From Pseudomonadota bacterium (lineage in GTDB: Bacteria > Pseudomonadota > Gammaproteobacteria > Steroidobacterales > Steroidobacteraceae): a DNA stretch of 63,572 nucleotides. The notes below the pieces were generated by a model. It was given only the letters and a program-made list of their open reading frames with translations, was not told the DNA's origin and did no database searches. The stretch is from contig JAEWAF010000108.1 of NCBI GenBank assembly GCA_023391815.1, positions 1 through 63,572 on the forward strand, in the 5' to 3' direction. Position numbers and translations under genes: made by a program. Each line of letters opens with the position of its first letter. The first letter of the stretch is position 1. Shown piece after piece: positions 24,969 to 34,750 of the stretch.

Positions 24969-26501
24969 ATGAAGGTATCGCTTGCAACGCTGCTGATCTG
25001 TGTTGCCACCGCAAGTGGCGTGCAAGCGGCGGATCGATCCTGCACGGCGTTGCAGACGTTGGTATTGCAGGACACGAAGCTCACCGCCACGCCGATCGAG
25101 CCGTCGCCGCACTGGAGCGTGGCGAACGACACGCTCACGCGCGGACCTATTTCTGTCAGCGAGCCGTTCTGTCGAGTGCAAGGGCGCATCGAGTCGGAGA
25201 TCGAGTTCGAACTGTGGCTGCCGCCGCCATCGCGTTGGAACGGCAAGCATCTAGGTGTCGGTAACGGGGGTTATGCGGGCTTCATCAACTACAGCTCGCT
25301 CGCGCATGGTTTGAAGCGCGGTTACGCGACAGCGTCGACCGACACCGGTCACAAAGGTGGGCCGATGGATGCGTCGTGGGCGCTCGGCCATCCGCAACGA
25401 ATCGAGGACTATGGTGGACGTGCACAACATCTGACGGCGGCCGCGACCAAGAAGATTCTCGAGGCGTTCTACACGCGACCCGCCCGCTATTCGTACTTCA
25501 TGGGATGTTCGAACGGCGGTCAGCAGGGATTGACGGCGGCGCAGAGATATCCGGACGACTATGACGGCATTGTCTCGGGCGCGCCGGGCACGAGCTTCCC
25601 CGACATGTCGACGTACGTGATGCTGAGCGGGCGCGCGAACGATGGTTCGGGCGCGGGGCAACTGACGCAGTCAGACATGGAGTTTGCGGTCGCTCGCATG
25701 GTGGCTGCGTGCGACAAGAACGACGGCGTCGAGGATGCGCTCATCGAGCACCCACCGTCCTGCAAGTTTGATTTTGCATCGCTGACTTGCAGCGGCGCCC
25801 GGCAGGGTCAGTGTTTGAGCAAGGCTCAAGTGGAGACGCTTCGCAGCCTGTTCTCGCCGTTGCGGGATGCGAAGGGCAACGAAGTCTATCCGCCGCCTGC
25901 GGTCGGCACGTTGTTGCCGGTGTCCGAGTTGGCACGCCGAGGCAAGCTCGGTGCCGACATGTATCGATACGCCGTCTTTCAGGACGAGAACTGGGACCCG
26001 GCGAGCTTTGTCCTGGAACGCGATCTGCCCATCGCGCGCGAGCGGCTGAAAGCGCTGATCGCGGATGACGTGGATCTGACGCCGTTCGCTGGCCGCAACG
26101 GGCGTTTGATTCTGTATCACGGCTGGGACGACTCCGGGCCGTCGCCTTACAACAGCATCAACTACTACGAAGGCGTCAAGCGAAAGGTCGGCGAGCGCAG
26201 CAGCGAGGACTTCTTCCGATTGTTCATGGTGCCGGGCATGTATCACTGCCAAGGCGGGCCCGGGCCGAACAGGTTCGGGAACGCAGGCGACCCGCCGGTG
26301 CTGGATGCTCAGCACGACGTGTTGATGGCGCTCGAGCAATGGGTGGAGCGGGGTGTTGCGCCGGAAAGAATCATCGCGAGCAATGTGATCGCCGGCCGCG
26401 TGCAGCGCTCGCGACCGCTGTGTCCGTATCCGAAAGTGGCTCGCTACAAAGGAACGGGCAGTACGGATCAGGCCGAGAACTTTGCATGTGTAGCGCCATG
26501 A
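24969..26501 (+). CDS. Tannase/feruloyl esterase family alpha/beta hydrolase
   Basis: A 510-residue secreted esterase. The start at 24969 (MKVSLATLLICVATASGVQA) follows a GGGGG ribosome binding site and gives a clean signal peptide. The family's paired CS-D-HC arrangement is visible: Cys next to the catalytic Ser in MGCSNGGQQG, and Cys next to the catalytic His in GMYHCQGGPG. Between them is the lid region with Cys residues (PPSCKFD, LTCSGARQGQC) that usually bind calcium or form disulfides. Members hydrolyse aromatic esters such as gallates and ferulates. Some act on other esters, so the substrate is open. It is the first gene of an operon; its stop overlaps the CapA-like start (ATGA). Confidence 0.92.
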   Translation: MKVSLATLLICVATASGVQAADRSCTALQTLVLQDTKLTATPIEPSPHWSVANDTLTRGPISVSEPFCRVQGRIESEIEFELWLPPPSRWNGKHLGVGNGGYAGFINYSSLAHGLKRGYATASTDTGHKGGPMDASWALGHPQRIEDYGGRAQHLTAAATKKILEAFYTRPARYSYFMGCSNGGQQGLTAAQRYPDDYDGIVSGAPGTSFPDMSTYVMLSGRANDGSGAGQLTQSDMEFAVARMVAACDKNDGVEDALIEHPPSCKFDFASLTCSGARQGQCLSKAQVETLRSLFSPLRDAKGNEVYPPPAVGTLLPVSELARRGKLGADMYRYAVFQDENWDPASFVLERDLPIARERLKALIADDVDLTPFAGRNGRLILYHGWDDSGPSPYNSINYYEGVKRKVGERSSEDFFRLFMVPGMYHCQGGPGPNRFGNAGDPPVLDAQHDVLMALEQWVERGVAPERIIASNVIAGRVQRSRPLCPYPKVARYKGTGSTDQAENFACVAP

Positions 26502-27628
26502 CCCGGCCGGACGATGTCTTGATCTATGCAGTCGGCGATATCGGTCCCGGCCGGCCCGATCCGGACACCTTGTTCGACTACGTGCGACCGACGCTACAGA
26601 AAGCGGATGTGGCGTTCATGCAGTTGGAACTGCCGATCTCGGAGCGCGGCGCTCGATTGCCACAAGTGAGGCATACGGATCGGAGTCCAAAAGCAACGGC
26701 GCCAGCACTGCGGCGCGCGGGGTTCACGGTCGCATCGATGGCAGGGAACCACTGCATGGATTGGGGCGCCGATGCGATGCTCGACACCGTTCACGCACTT
26801 CGACAGAGCGGGCTCAGCGTCGTCGGCGTCGGCGCGAACATCGCGGAAGCGCGCCGGCCGGTCGTTAGCGAAGTGAAGGGCCGGCGAGTCGCGTTTCTAG
26901 CGTATAGCTCGATTCTGCCGATGGGCTTCTGGGCGGAGGAGAATCGTGCTGGCTGCGCGCCGATGCGAGCGTGGACGCACTATGAGCAGGTCGAGCACGA
27001 TCAGCCTGGCACGCCTTGTCGCGTTCACACTTTTGCCAACAGGGAAGATCTGCAGGCGCTCGCCGACGATATTCGGAAGATCCGCGGCGAGGTCGATTTC
27101 GTCGCTGTCTCGCTGCATTGGGGCATCCACTTCATTCCCGGCGTGATCGCCGACTATCAACGAGATGTCGGTCGCGCGGCCATCGATGCCGGCGCCGACG
27201 TGATCCTCGGCCATCACGCGCACATTCTGAAAGGTGTCGACATCTATCAGGGCAAACCCATCTTCTACAGCCTGTGCAACTTCGCGATGGATTTGCGCAT
27301 GGATGAGAAGCATGCCCGCAGCAAGGGCTTTCGCGAGATTCAAAAGTTACACCCGGAGTGGGAGCCGAACTTGGGCATCACTTACAACTTCCCACCGGAT
27401 TCGCGACATAGCGCGATCGTCAAGTGCGTGCTACGGCGAGGCGAGCCAGCGCGCATCAGCTTGTTGCCGGTGTTCATCGGCCCGATGTCACAGCCGGAGA
27501 TCCTCGGAGCCAGCGATCGCCGATTCGAGGAGGTGCGCGCTTATCTGGAGCGTTACACGGCGAGCCAGGGTTTGAATGCGCGATACGTTGTAGAGGGCGA
27601 TGAGCTGTTGCTCGAGGCGGCCGAATGA
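26498..27628 (+). CDS. CapA family metallophosphoesterase-like protein
   Basis: A 376-residue protein of the CapA/PgsA family (calcineurin-like phosphoesterase fold). Metal-ligand-type motifs are YAVGDIGPGRPD near the start, MAGNHCMDWGADA, VSLHWGIHF and GHHAHILKGVD. There is no signal peptide from the ATG at 26498, which overlaps the upstream stop, so the protein appears cytoplasmic, unlike capsule-associated CapA. The N-terminal extension to 26339 lies within the upstream gene and is not used. CapA-like proteins often occur in catabolic clusters of alphaproteobacteria and gammaproteobacteria with no known job. Its stop overlaps the next gene (ATGA). Confidence 0.88.
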   Translation: MTRPDDVLIYAVGDIGPGRPDPDTLFDYVRPTLQKADVAFMQLELPISERGARLPQVRHTDRSPKATAPALRRAGFTVASMAGNHCMDWGADAMLDTVHALRQSGLSVVGVGANIAEARRPVVSEVKGRRVAFLAYSSILPMGFWAEENRAGCAPMRAWTHYEQVEHDQPGTPCRVHTFANREDLQALADDIRKIRGEVDFVAVSLHWGIHFIPGVIADYQRDVGRAAIDAGADVILGHHAHILKGVDIYQGKPIFYSLCNFAMDLRMDEKHARSKGFREIQKLHPEWEPNLGITYNFPPDSRHSAIVKCVLRRGEPARISLLPVFIGPMSQPEILGASDRRFEEVRAYLERYTASQGLNARYVVEGDELLLEAAE

Positions 27629-29619
27629 AACTGCGTGCACTGCTGTGTGCTTTCGGCGCGATGCTCGCGCTCGCAGGGCAAGCTCGAGCTGAACTGGTGA
27701 AGCTCGAAGTGACTTCCACCGGGCCGGCATTTGACGGCCGAACGTTCGGTACCGTCGGGCCATACGAGGTGATTCGCGCCATTGCGCACTATCGCGTCGA
27801 TCCTGCTGCACGAGTCAACGCGGGGCTGGTGAACATCGAAAAAGCACCGCGTGACGAGCAGGGACGCGTGGCTTTCGATGCGGACGTAGTGATTCTGAAG
27901 CCGGTCGACATGGCCAAAGGCAATGGCCGCATGCTGTACGAGATGGTGAATCGCGGTCGTGCGTTGAGCCTGGGCTTGTTGAATCGCGCGGCGCCGGGAA
28001 GCAGCTTCAGTACCTCGCCGGAAGCAGGCGATGGGTTTCTGATGGAGGCGGGCTTTACCGTCGTGATGAGCGGCTGGCAGGCGGAGTATCCGCTGCAAGA
28101 TGCGCCACCGATGTCGATCGCGCTTGGCAGTCGGTTGCCGCATCGGCCGAGCTCGACGGCGCTCAGTGCTCGCTTACCAATTGCGCCCGCCGTCTCGGCA
28201 TTGACCCGGGAGCAGTTCTTCGATGTGGGCGCGGACGGGACCTTCATCGGCTATCTCTCATATCCTGCGGCCGCTCCCGGTGAGAAAGGAACGTTGACGA
28301 TGCGAGAGCGCGATGCCGATCCCGCTGTCTCGCCACCCGGACTGTCGTGGCGATACCTCGATCCGTGGCGTATCGAAGTGAGCAAGCCTGCCGGCACCGG
28401 TCCGGGCGCTTTGTTCGAGTTCGTCTATCGGGCCAAAGAGCCGGTGGTCTACGGACTTGCGTTGGCATCGATGCGGGATCTCGTTTCCTTTTTGAGATAC
28501 AGCAAGACGCCGGCAAACCCGCTGCGGAACGGCGTGAATAAGGTCATCGGTTTCGGTGCCTCGCAAACCGGCCGCACGCTGAAAGAGCTGGTGTCCGAGT
28601 TCAACGAAGATGAGTCCGGTCGAATCGTGCTCGATGGCGCCAACATCGTGATCTCCGGCGCCGGTCGCAACTCGGTGAACTCGGCGTTCGCGCGGCCCGG
28701 CCTCAAGGACGCACAGCATACGAGCTGGGGCCTGCGAGGCGATGAGTTTCCTTTCAGCTATCCGGTGACCCGCGATGAGCTGAGCGGTCGCACCGACGGT
28801 GTGATCCGGCGATGCTCGGCGACGCGCACGTGCCCACGCATTATTCATATCGATTCCGAAAACGAACTGTGGCACGGCGGCACGCTCACGTACGTGGACA
28901 CGAAAGGTCGGGACCTCACCATGCCGGATAACGTCCGCGTATTTGTATTCGCGGGCACTGAGCACGCCGCGACACCTCGTGCGGGGATGGGCCCGCCGTT
29001 CTGTGCCGCTCCGTCGCCGGCGATGATCGATTGGAGTGTGTTCGCGAGAGCGCTGTTCACTGCGCTCGATCGCTGGGTCACCAATGATGAAGCCCCGCCA
29101 GCCAGTCGCTATCCGACCGTGGCGCGCGGGGAGCTCGTGGCGAAGTCGGCTTACAAATTTCCGAGCTTGACCGAAGCCACGTACGTCGGCGCGTTCTCGG
29201 CGAAGCATCACTACGATTTCACTCAGGAGCCGCCGAAGCGCATCGGCTCCTATCCGGTGCTCGTGCCACAGGCGGACGCGGACGGTTTGATGATCGGCGG
29301 TGTGCGGCATCCTTTCGTAAGCGTACCGCTTGCGACCAATGCTGGATGGAACGTGCGCAAGCCCGGCTTCGGTGCCGGCGATCTATGCATGGGGACAGGC
29401 ATGAGCGTGCCGTTCGCGGCAACTCGTCAACAGCGCATCGATCGCAAAGATACGCGTCCTTCGCTCGAGGAGCGCTATGCATCCGAAGACGCCTATGTGA
29501 AAGCGGTCAAACAAGCCGCGCAAGCGCTGGTCAAAGATCGCTTACTGTTGCCCACCGACTCGGACGCCATCGTTGCCGAGGCGCCTGGCATTTACCAGAA
29601 GGCGCTCACGCATCAGTGA
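27625..29619 (+). CDS. Alpha/beta hydrolase domain protein (PF20091 type)
   Basis: A 664-residue protein with a signal peptide (MKLRALLCAFGAMLALAGQA). It matches large secreted proteins carrying the alpha/beta hydrolase domain PF20091. GPYEVIRAIAHYRVDPA and MLYEMVNRGR are typical of the N-terminal part. The nucleophile elbow is GFGASQTGRTLKE (Ser in GASQTGR), and the likely His lies near VFAGTEHAATPR. These proteins are abundant in bacteria degrading plant esters, lactones and steroids but are biochemically undefined. ATGA overlap with the CapA-like gene shows it belongs to the operon. The substrate is unknown. Confidence 0.85.
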   Translation: MKLRALLCAFGAMLALAGQARAELVKLEVTSTGPAFDGRTFGTVGPYEVIRAIAHYRVDPAARVNAGLVNIEKAPRDEQGRVAFDADVVILKPVDMAKGNGRMLYEMVNRGRALSLGLLNRAAPGSSFSTSPEAGDGFLMEAGFTVVMSGWQAEYPLQDAPPMSIALGSRLPHRPSSTALSARLPIAPAVSALTREQFFDVGADGTFIGYLSYPAAAPGEKGTLTMRERDADPAVSPPGLSWRYLDPWRIEVSKPAGTGPGALFEFVYRAKEPVVYGLALASMRDLVSFLRYSKTPANPLRNGVNKVIGFGASQTGRTLKELVSEFNEDESGRIVLDGANIVISGAGRNSVNSAFARPGLKDAQHTSWGLRGDEFPFSYPVTRDELSGRTDGVIRRCSATRTCPRIIHIDSENELWHGGTLTYVDTKGRDLTMPDNVRVFVFAGTEHAATPRAGMGPPFCAAPSPAMIDWSVFARALFTALDRWVTNDEAPPASRYPTVARGELVAKSAYKFPSLTEATYVGAFSAKHHYDFTQEPPKRIGSYPVLVPQADADGLMIGGVRHPFVSVPLATNAGWNVRKPGFGAGDLCMGTGMSVPFAATRQQRIDRKDTRPSLEERYASEDAYVKAVKQAAQALVKDRLLLPTDSDAIVAEAPGIYQKALTHQ

Positions 29620-29636
29620 GGATCGAGGAGAGCGGC

Positions 29637-30959
29637 GTGGACATCCGGAAGAGCGTCGAACGAAAGCTGATGCTGCACGTCGCGAGCATCGTGTTCCTGC
29701 TGTACTTCTTCTTCGCCATCGATCGCGGCAACATCGGCTTCGCGGCGCTTCAGATGAACGATGCGCTCGGACTGAGCGCCGAAGTATTCGGTTGGGGCTC
29801 GGGCCTGTTCACGTTGGCGTACCTGTTGTTTCAGGCGCCGAATGCTGAGTTGCTCCGCCGTGTGGGTGCTCGTCGCGGGTTCGCGATCATTGCCTGCGCG
29901 TGGGGTGTCGTATCGACGTCCACCGCGTTCGTGCCGGATCAGTCCTGGTTTCTGGTGAATCGATTCGCGTTGGGCATGGCCGAGGCGGGCTTCCACGCCT
30001 TCATGATCTATTACATCAGCCGCATCTTTCCCAAGCGCGTGCGTGGTTACGCGGTGGGCGTGAGTTTCGTTGCCGTCCCCTGTTCGATGATCGTGGCGTC
30101 GCCGTTGTCGGGCGCGCTGCTGGACGTGGATTGGGCGAGCTTCCATGGCTGGCAGTCGCTGTTCATCCTGGAAGGCGTGCCTTCGGTGCTGATGGGCCTG
30201 CTGTGTCTGAAGCTGATTCCCGATACGCCCGCCGACGCGAGATTTCTGACCGACGCGGAGCGCGCGTGGTTGACCAGCGGGCTGAATCAGGGTGCCGACC
30301 CGTCCGAGCAGGCCAGCGCTCTTCACAATATCCGCGAAGCGGCTTTCAATCCGCTGGTGTGGGCGTTGGGATTCGTGCTGTTCACGATGGTGCTCGCTAT
30401 CAACGTGATGACGATCTGGATGCCGCTGATGATTCGACAGGTCTCGGGTGCCGGCAATCTCGCGGTCGGTGCGCTCAACAGCTTGCCTTGGATCACCTTC
30501 AGCATCGGCTGCCTGATCGCCGGTCGCAGCTCGGACAAAGTGAAAGATCGAGCGACGCCGTTGCGGATCTCCGTGGCCATCGCGACGTTCGGGTTTTTCT
30601 GCTCGGCCGCGCTCCAGGATTCGAACACAACATTCGCGTTCGCCGCGTTTCTGCTTGCTTGCCTCGGCGCGGGAGGCGCCCAAGGCGTGTTCTGGGCGCT
30701 GGCTATGCAACTGCTCGAAGGGCGAGCCGCGGCGGCGGCGTTCGCGATGATCACTGTCGTTGGCAGTGGCTCCGGCGTGTTCGCGCATCCGTTGATCGGC
30801 TACTTGCATGATTCGACCGGCTCGTTCGGTGGCCTGGTGTGGACGCTCGCGGGCTTCTATATCGCGGCGCTCGTGACACTGCGCTGGATCTCGCGTGCAA
30901 AGACGCCCAACCCTCCAGATGACGCTTCGAGTGACCTGCAGCCGGACGCGGCCAAGTAA
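29637..30959 (+). CDS. MFS transporter, anion:cation symporter (ACS)-like
   Basis: A 440-residue, 12-helix transporter. Start GTG 29637 (VDIRKSVERK) follows GAGGAG (29625-29630) by 6 bases; the longer frame to 29346 lies within the upstream gene. FFAIDRGNIGFAALQMNDAL and FALGMAEAGFHAFMIYYISR are the ACS/phthalate-permease patterns, with the D-R-x-N-I/L motif in helix 1 and GxxEAGF in helix 4. ACS transporters take up organic anions, including phthalate, tartrate, galactarate and aromatic acids. It likely imports the acid released by the two secreted hydrolases encoded upstream. Confidence 0.9.
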   Translation: MDIRKSVERKLMLHVASIVFLLYFFFAIDRGNIGFAALQMNDALGLSAEVFGWGSGLFTLAYLLFQAPNAELLRRVGARRGFAIIACAWGVVSTSTAFVPDQSWFLVNRFALGMAEAGFHAFMIYYISRIFPKRVRGYAVGVSFVAVPCSMIVASPLSGALLDVDWASFHGWQSLFILEGVPSVLMGLLCLKLIPDTPADARFLTDAERAWLTSGLNQGADPSEQASALHNIREAAFNPLVWALGFVLFTMVLAINVMTIWMPLMIRQVSGAGNLAVGALNSLPWITFSIGCLIAGRSSDKVKDRATPLRISVAIATFGFFCSAALQDSNTTFAFAAFLLACLGAGGAQGVFWALAMQLLEGRAAAAAFAMITVVGSGSGVFAHPLIGYLHDSTGSFGGLVWTLAGFYIAALVTLRWISRAKTPNPPDDASSDLQPDAAK

Positions 30960-30962
30960 GCG

Positions 30963-32351
30963 ATGACCGACTCGATCTCCAAGGCACTCGCTGCGTTCGT
31001 GTCGGGCACGCGCTACGAGCAGATTCCCCGACACACGCGGGAGATGGCGAAGCGCTGTTTGCTCGACGGACTCGGAGTATCGCTCGCGGCTACCGGGCTC
31101 GCTCCCGTGTGCCGGCCATTTATCGAGCACGCATTGGAGCAGGGCGGTCGTCCGGAAAGCACCATCTTCGCCACGGGCACTCGAGTACCGGCGGCGATGG
31201 CGGCTTTCGCGAATGGCGCTCTGGCACACGCTTTGGATTTCGAGGACGCGCATGATCGAGCGCTGCTGCATCCAAACGCGCCGACCATTCCGGCCGCGTT
31301 GGCCCTCTGTGAAGCGTTCGCTCCCATCGACGGCAAGGAACTGATCGCAGCGCTGGCCATCGGTTGCGATGTCGCCTGCCGGATCGGGCTCGCACTCCGA
31401 GCGCCGCTGGATGAACATGGCTGGTATCCGCCACCCATCATTGCCGCTTTTGGCACCACCGCCGCGGCGGGTCGATTGATCAAGCTGAGCGAGTCGCAAC
31501 TCATCGATGCATTCTCGCTCACGCTTTGCCAGGCCACCTGCAGTGCCGAGCTGAAGTTCAGCCCGCACTCCGACATCCGTGCGGTCCGGGACGCGTTTCC
31601 CGCGCAGATCGGCGTGACTTCGGCATTGCTTGCACGCAAGGGCGTGCGAGGCTTCGATCGTCCGTTCGAAGGCCGAGCCGGTTTCTTCGCGCTGTACGCG
31701 CGAGGAGCCTACGAGCCCGAAGTCGTCACGCAATCCTTGGGCGAACGCTTCGAAATCGATGACATCGGCTTCAAACCGTGGCCGTCCTGTCGCGGCACGC
31801 ATGTGTATATAGAAGCGGCGGCGCAGTTGGTGCGAGATCACCGCATCGATCCAAATGACATCGCCAATGTGCGCCTCGTCGGCAGCCGTCTCAATCTCAT
31901 GCTGGCGGAGCCCGTTGCTCAGAAGCGCCGCCCGGCGACGTCGATAGACGCGAAGTTCAGCCTGCCATTCACCGTGGCGACGGCTTTGCGTCGAGGAACG
32001 GTGACGCTTGATGATTTCACCGCAAGCGCGTTGAGCGATACTTCCGTACTCGAACTCGCGAGCCGCGTGCACTATGCGGCCGATCCCACGCGCCCCGCGT
32101 CGGGTCCGGATGTCTTGCGAGGTTCGGTGGAATTGGAGTTGAGCGGCGGCAGGACTGTAACGCTGGAGATCGACGAGCCGCGGGGCAGTCCAGCGCGCCC
32201 CGCCTCGGATGCCGCCCTTGTCGATAAGTTTCAAGACTGCTGTCAGCGGGCGCGCTCACAACCGGGCACCGCGACCATCGACTCATGGGTCGATCGGATC
32301 ATGGCGCTCGAAAGTTGCTCGGACGCCGGAGCGCTCGCTCGCGCGCTCTGA
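30963..32351 (+). CDS. MmgE/PrpD family protein
   Basis: A 462-residue cytoplasmic protein of the MmgE/PrpD fold. The family includes 2-methylcitrate dehydratase, cis-aconitate decarboxylase and iminodisuccinate epimerase. Visible family features are RYEQIPRHTREMAKRCLLDG, FANGALAHALDFEDAHDRAL, the all-helical core and AKFSLPFTVATALRRGTV towards the end. The start is 3 bases after the transporter stop. No prpB/prpC genes are nearby, so methylcitrate metabolism is unlikely. In this operon it probably acts on the imported tricarboxylate-like or other acid; the reaction is not predictable from sequence. Confidence 0.9.
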   Translation: MTDSISKALAAFVSGTRYEQIPRHTREMAKRCLLDGLGVSLAATGLAPVCRPFIEHALEQGGRPESTIFATGTRVPAAMAAFANGALAHALDFEDAHDRALLHPNAPTIPAALALCEAFAPIDGKELIAALAIGCDVACRIGLALRAPLDEHGWYPPPIIAAFGTTAAAGRLIKLSESQLIDAFSLTLCQATCSAELKFSPHSDIRAVRDAFPAQIGVTSALLARKGVRGFDRPFEGRAGFFALYARGAYEPEVVTQSLGERFEIDDIGFKPWPSCRGTHVYIEAAAQLVRDHRIDPNDIANVRLVGSRLNLMLAEPVAQKRRPATSIDAKFSLPFTVATALRRGTVTLDDFTASALSDTSVLELASRVHYAADPTRPASGPDVLRGSVELELSGGRTVTLEIDEPRGSPARPASDAALVDKFQDCCQRARSQPGTATIDSWVDRIMALESCSDAGALARAL

Positions 32352-32444
32352 ACTCGATGCGTCAGCCGACAACCGTATTTCTACCCATGTAGGCTTCGGT
32401 CTGCTCGGCGATAGTGTCGCCCGTCGAGGGGCGATCGAGAGTCG

Positions 32445-34652
32445 ATGAGCGTACGCGAGGGTGAAGAACAATCCCGTTCCGGGTGGCTGTTTCCAGGTGT
32501 GGTCGCGCTGGCCATTCTGGCGTTGGGGACCGCGGTCACGGCAGCGTTCGCGCTTTACATGGATCGCGCTGCCCGCGCATTAACACAAAGCACATTGGCG
32601 GAGCGCGCCGCTCACAGCGAGCACGCGATCGAAGATCGGATGATGGCTTCGGAAGCGGTGTTGCGCGCCGGTGCCGGTTTCATCGACAACGCGTGGCCCG
32701 TGGCCGAGGAGCAATGGCGACGCTTCGTGCGGCCGTTGAATCTGGGCGAGGCGATGGTCGGTGTGCAGGGATTCGGTTTCACCGCCGTCGTCGATAAGTT
32801 GACCCCGGCGCAGATCGAGGCTTTGCCGTCCGGATTGTGGAGCAATCCGGCGGGCCGGGAAGATCATCCCCAAACCGCGATCGTTTTTCTGGAACCGCAG
32901 GACGTACGGAACAGGCAGGCGCTCGGCTTCGACATGGCCAGCGAGACCGTGCGACGGGTCGCCATGGAGCGGGCACGCGATGAGCGCACGGCGGCCGTGA
33001 CCGGCAAAGTCACGCTGGTGCAGGAGATCGACTCCACGCCGCAGCCCGGCTTCTTGATGTATGTGCCGGTCTACGAGCGCGACTTGCCCACCACCACGGT
33101 GGAAGAGCGACGCCAGGCGTTGATCGGCTACGTCTACAGCCCGTTTCGAGCGGGCGATTTCATGGAGCGTGTCTTCGAAGGCGATCCGCGTGACGTGGAG
33201 CTCGAGGTGTATGACGGTCGGCAAGTGCGTGGCGGAGCGCTGCTGTATCGACGCGCCACCGACGATGCGAACATCGCCGAGTCGGTGTCCATTCTGCGTC
33301 AAGTCGTCGTGGGCGGGCATGGCTGGACGCTGCGCCTGGCCGCCACCGGGGCGATGATTCGGAAGAATCAGCTGGTACCGGTGTGGCTGGTCTGGATCGT
33401 CGGTGCGTGCGGCTCGGTGTTGTTGAGCAGCCTGGCATTCGCAATGGCTCGCAGCCGGCAGGTATTGCGTGAACGCGTGCTGGCCGATGAACGCTTGCTC
33501 GAACAGGAGCGGGATGCGGCGACGCTGCTGGAAAACTCGCTCGAAGTGTTCATCGTCATCGACGCCGAGGACCGCATCCTCGAATGGAACAAGCAAGCGG
33601 TGCAGACTTTCGGCTGGACCAAGCACGAAGTGCTGGGACGCCCGCTGGCCGAGATCATCGTGCCGGAGAGCTTGCGCGAAGCGCACATCGACGCCATCCG
33701 GAAATTTCACATCCGCAAGCACACCGTGCTCGGCAAACGCGTCGAGATGCCGGCGCTGCGACGTGATGGCACCGAGATCATCGTGGCCATCTCGATCGCT
33801 GCCACGATCCGACGTGGCCAGACCGTGTTCTTCGCATCGTTGCGCGATATCACCGCTCGCCGTCAACACGAAGAGCAGGTGAAGTTGCTCACCGCGACAC
33901 TCGAACAACGCGTGAGCGAACGCACGCAGGAATTGGAAACGGCGAACCGGCGGTTGGAAGCGGCGTACCGCGATCTCGAAGCGTTCACACGCAGCGTATC
34001 GCACGATCTGCGCGCGCCGCTGCGGGCGATCAAAGGTTATTCCTCGATGCTGGCGGAAGATCTGGGCAAGTCCATCACGCCTCAGGTCCAGCGCGACATG
34101 GACGCGATCGGCGCCACGACCCGGCGCATGGACGCGATCATCGACAATCTGCTCAAGCTGGCCTCGGTGAGCCAGCGAGAGTTGCAGACTCAGGAGCTGG
34201 AGCTTGGCGATCTGATGCGGCAAGTGGTCTCCGAGGTGAATCCGCAGCCGCCGGCTGAAGTGCACATCGCGCTGACGCCGGACGAGTGTGTGCGAGCGGA
34301 CGCGGGCCTGTTGACGCTGGCGTTGCGCAACTTGATCAGCAACGCGGTGAAGTTCTCGCAGACCCGCGCCAATCCGGAGATCTGGGTGGGCGCGACCGAG
34401 GTCGAAGGTGGCGATCGTGCTTATTTCGTTCGCGACAATGGCGTCGGATTCGATCCCAAGTACGCCGCTCGACTGTTCGGTGCATTCCAGCGCCTGCATT
34501 CGGAGCGCGAGTTCGAAGGCACGGGCCTGGGGCTCACCATCGTGAAGTCCGTGATCGAAAAGCACGGTGGGCGAGTGTGGGCCGAATCGCAGCCCGGCGC
34601 GGGGGCGACGTTCTATTTCAGCTTGCCCGAGTGCTCGCGCGTCGCGGCCTGA
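32445..34652 (+). CDS. CHASE-PAS sensor histidine kinase
   Basis: A 735-residue membrane histidine kinase. A first membrane helix (about 17-38), a periplasmic CHASE domain (about 55-300) and a second helix (about 311-333) precede a short coil, a PAS domain (about 360-472, with WNKQAVQTFGWTKHEVLGRP) and a coiled coil. HisKA has SHDLRAPLR with phospho-acceptor His about 520. The ATPase domain carries the N box LRNLISNAVKFS, DNGVGFDPKY and GTGLGLTIVKSVIEKHGGRV. CHASE domains sense small molecules in the periplasm. No response regulator or receiver domain follows, so it is an orphan kinase. Confidence 0.92.
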   Translation: MSVREGEEQSRSGWLFPGVVALAILALGTAVTAAFALYMDRAARALTQSTLAERAAHSEHAIEDRMMASEAVLRAGAGFIDNAWPVAEEQWRRFVRPLNLGEAMVGVQGFGFTAVVDKLTPAQIEALPSGLWSNPAGREDHPQTAIVFLEPQDVRNRQALGFDMASETVRRVAMERARDERTAAVTGKVTLVQEIDSTPQPGFLMYVPVYERDLPTTTVEERRQALIGYVYSPFRAGDFMERVFEGDPRDVELEVYDGRQVRGGALLYRRATDDANIAESVSILRQVVVGGHGWTLRLAATGAMIRKNQLVPVWLVWIVGACGSVLLSSLAFAMARSRQVLRERVLADERLLEQERDAATLLENSLEVFIVIDAEDRILEWNKQAVQTFGWTKHEVLGRPLAEIIVPESLREAHIDAIRKFHIRKHTVLGKRVEMPALRRDGTEIIVAISIAATIRRGQTVFFASLRDITARRQHEEQVKLLTATLEQRVSERTQELETANRRLEAAYRDLEAFTRSVSHDLRAPLRAIKGYSSMLAEDLGKSITPQVQRDMDAIGATTRRMDAIIDNLLKLASVSQRELQTQELELGDLMRQVVSEVNPQPPAEVHIALTPDECVRADAGLLTLALRNLISNAVKFSQTRANPEIWVGATEVEGGDRAYFVRDNGVGFDPKYAARLFGAFQRLHSEREFEGTGLGLTIVKSVIEKHGGRVWAESQPGAGATFYFSLPECSRVAA

Positions 34653-34750
34653 TCGCGCGAGCGGGCGACTGGTAAAAAGCCCGGGGTCGCCGTGAAGGCG
34701 ATATCCCACTATGATCGCCCCCTGGAATTCGGGAGGGCGGTCGACACGAA

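Noticed and set aside
29613..32234. Minus-strand frame of 873 residues
   Set aside because: It is antisense to a clear MFS transporter and MmgE/PrpD gene.
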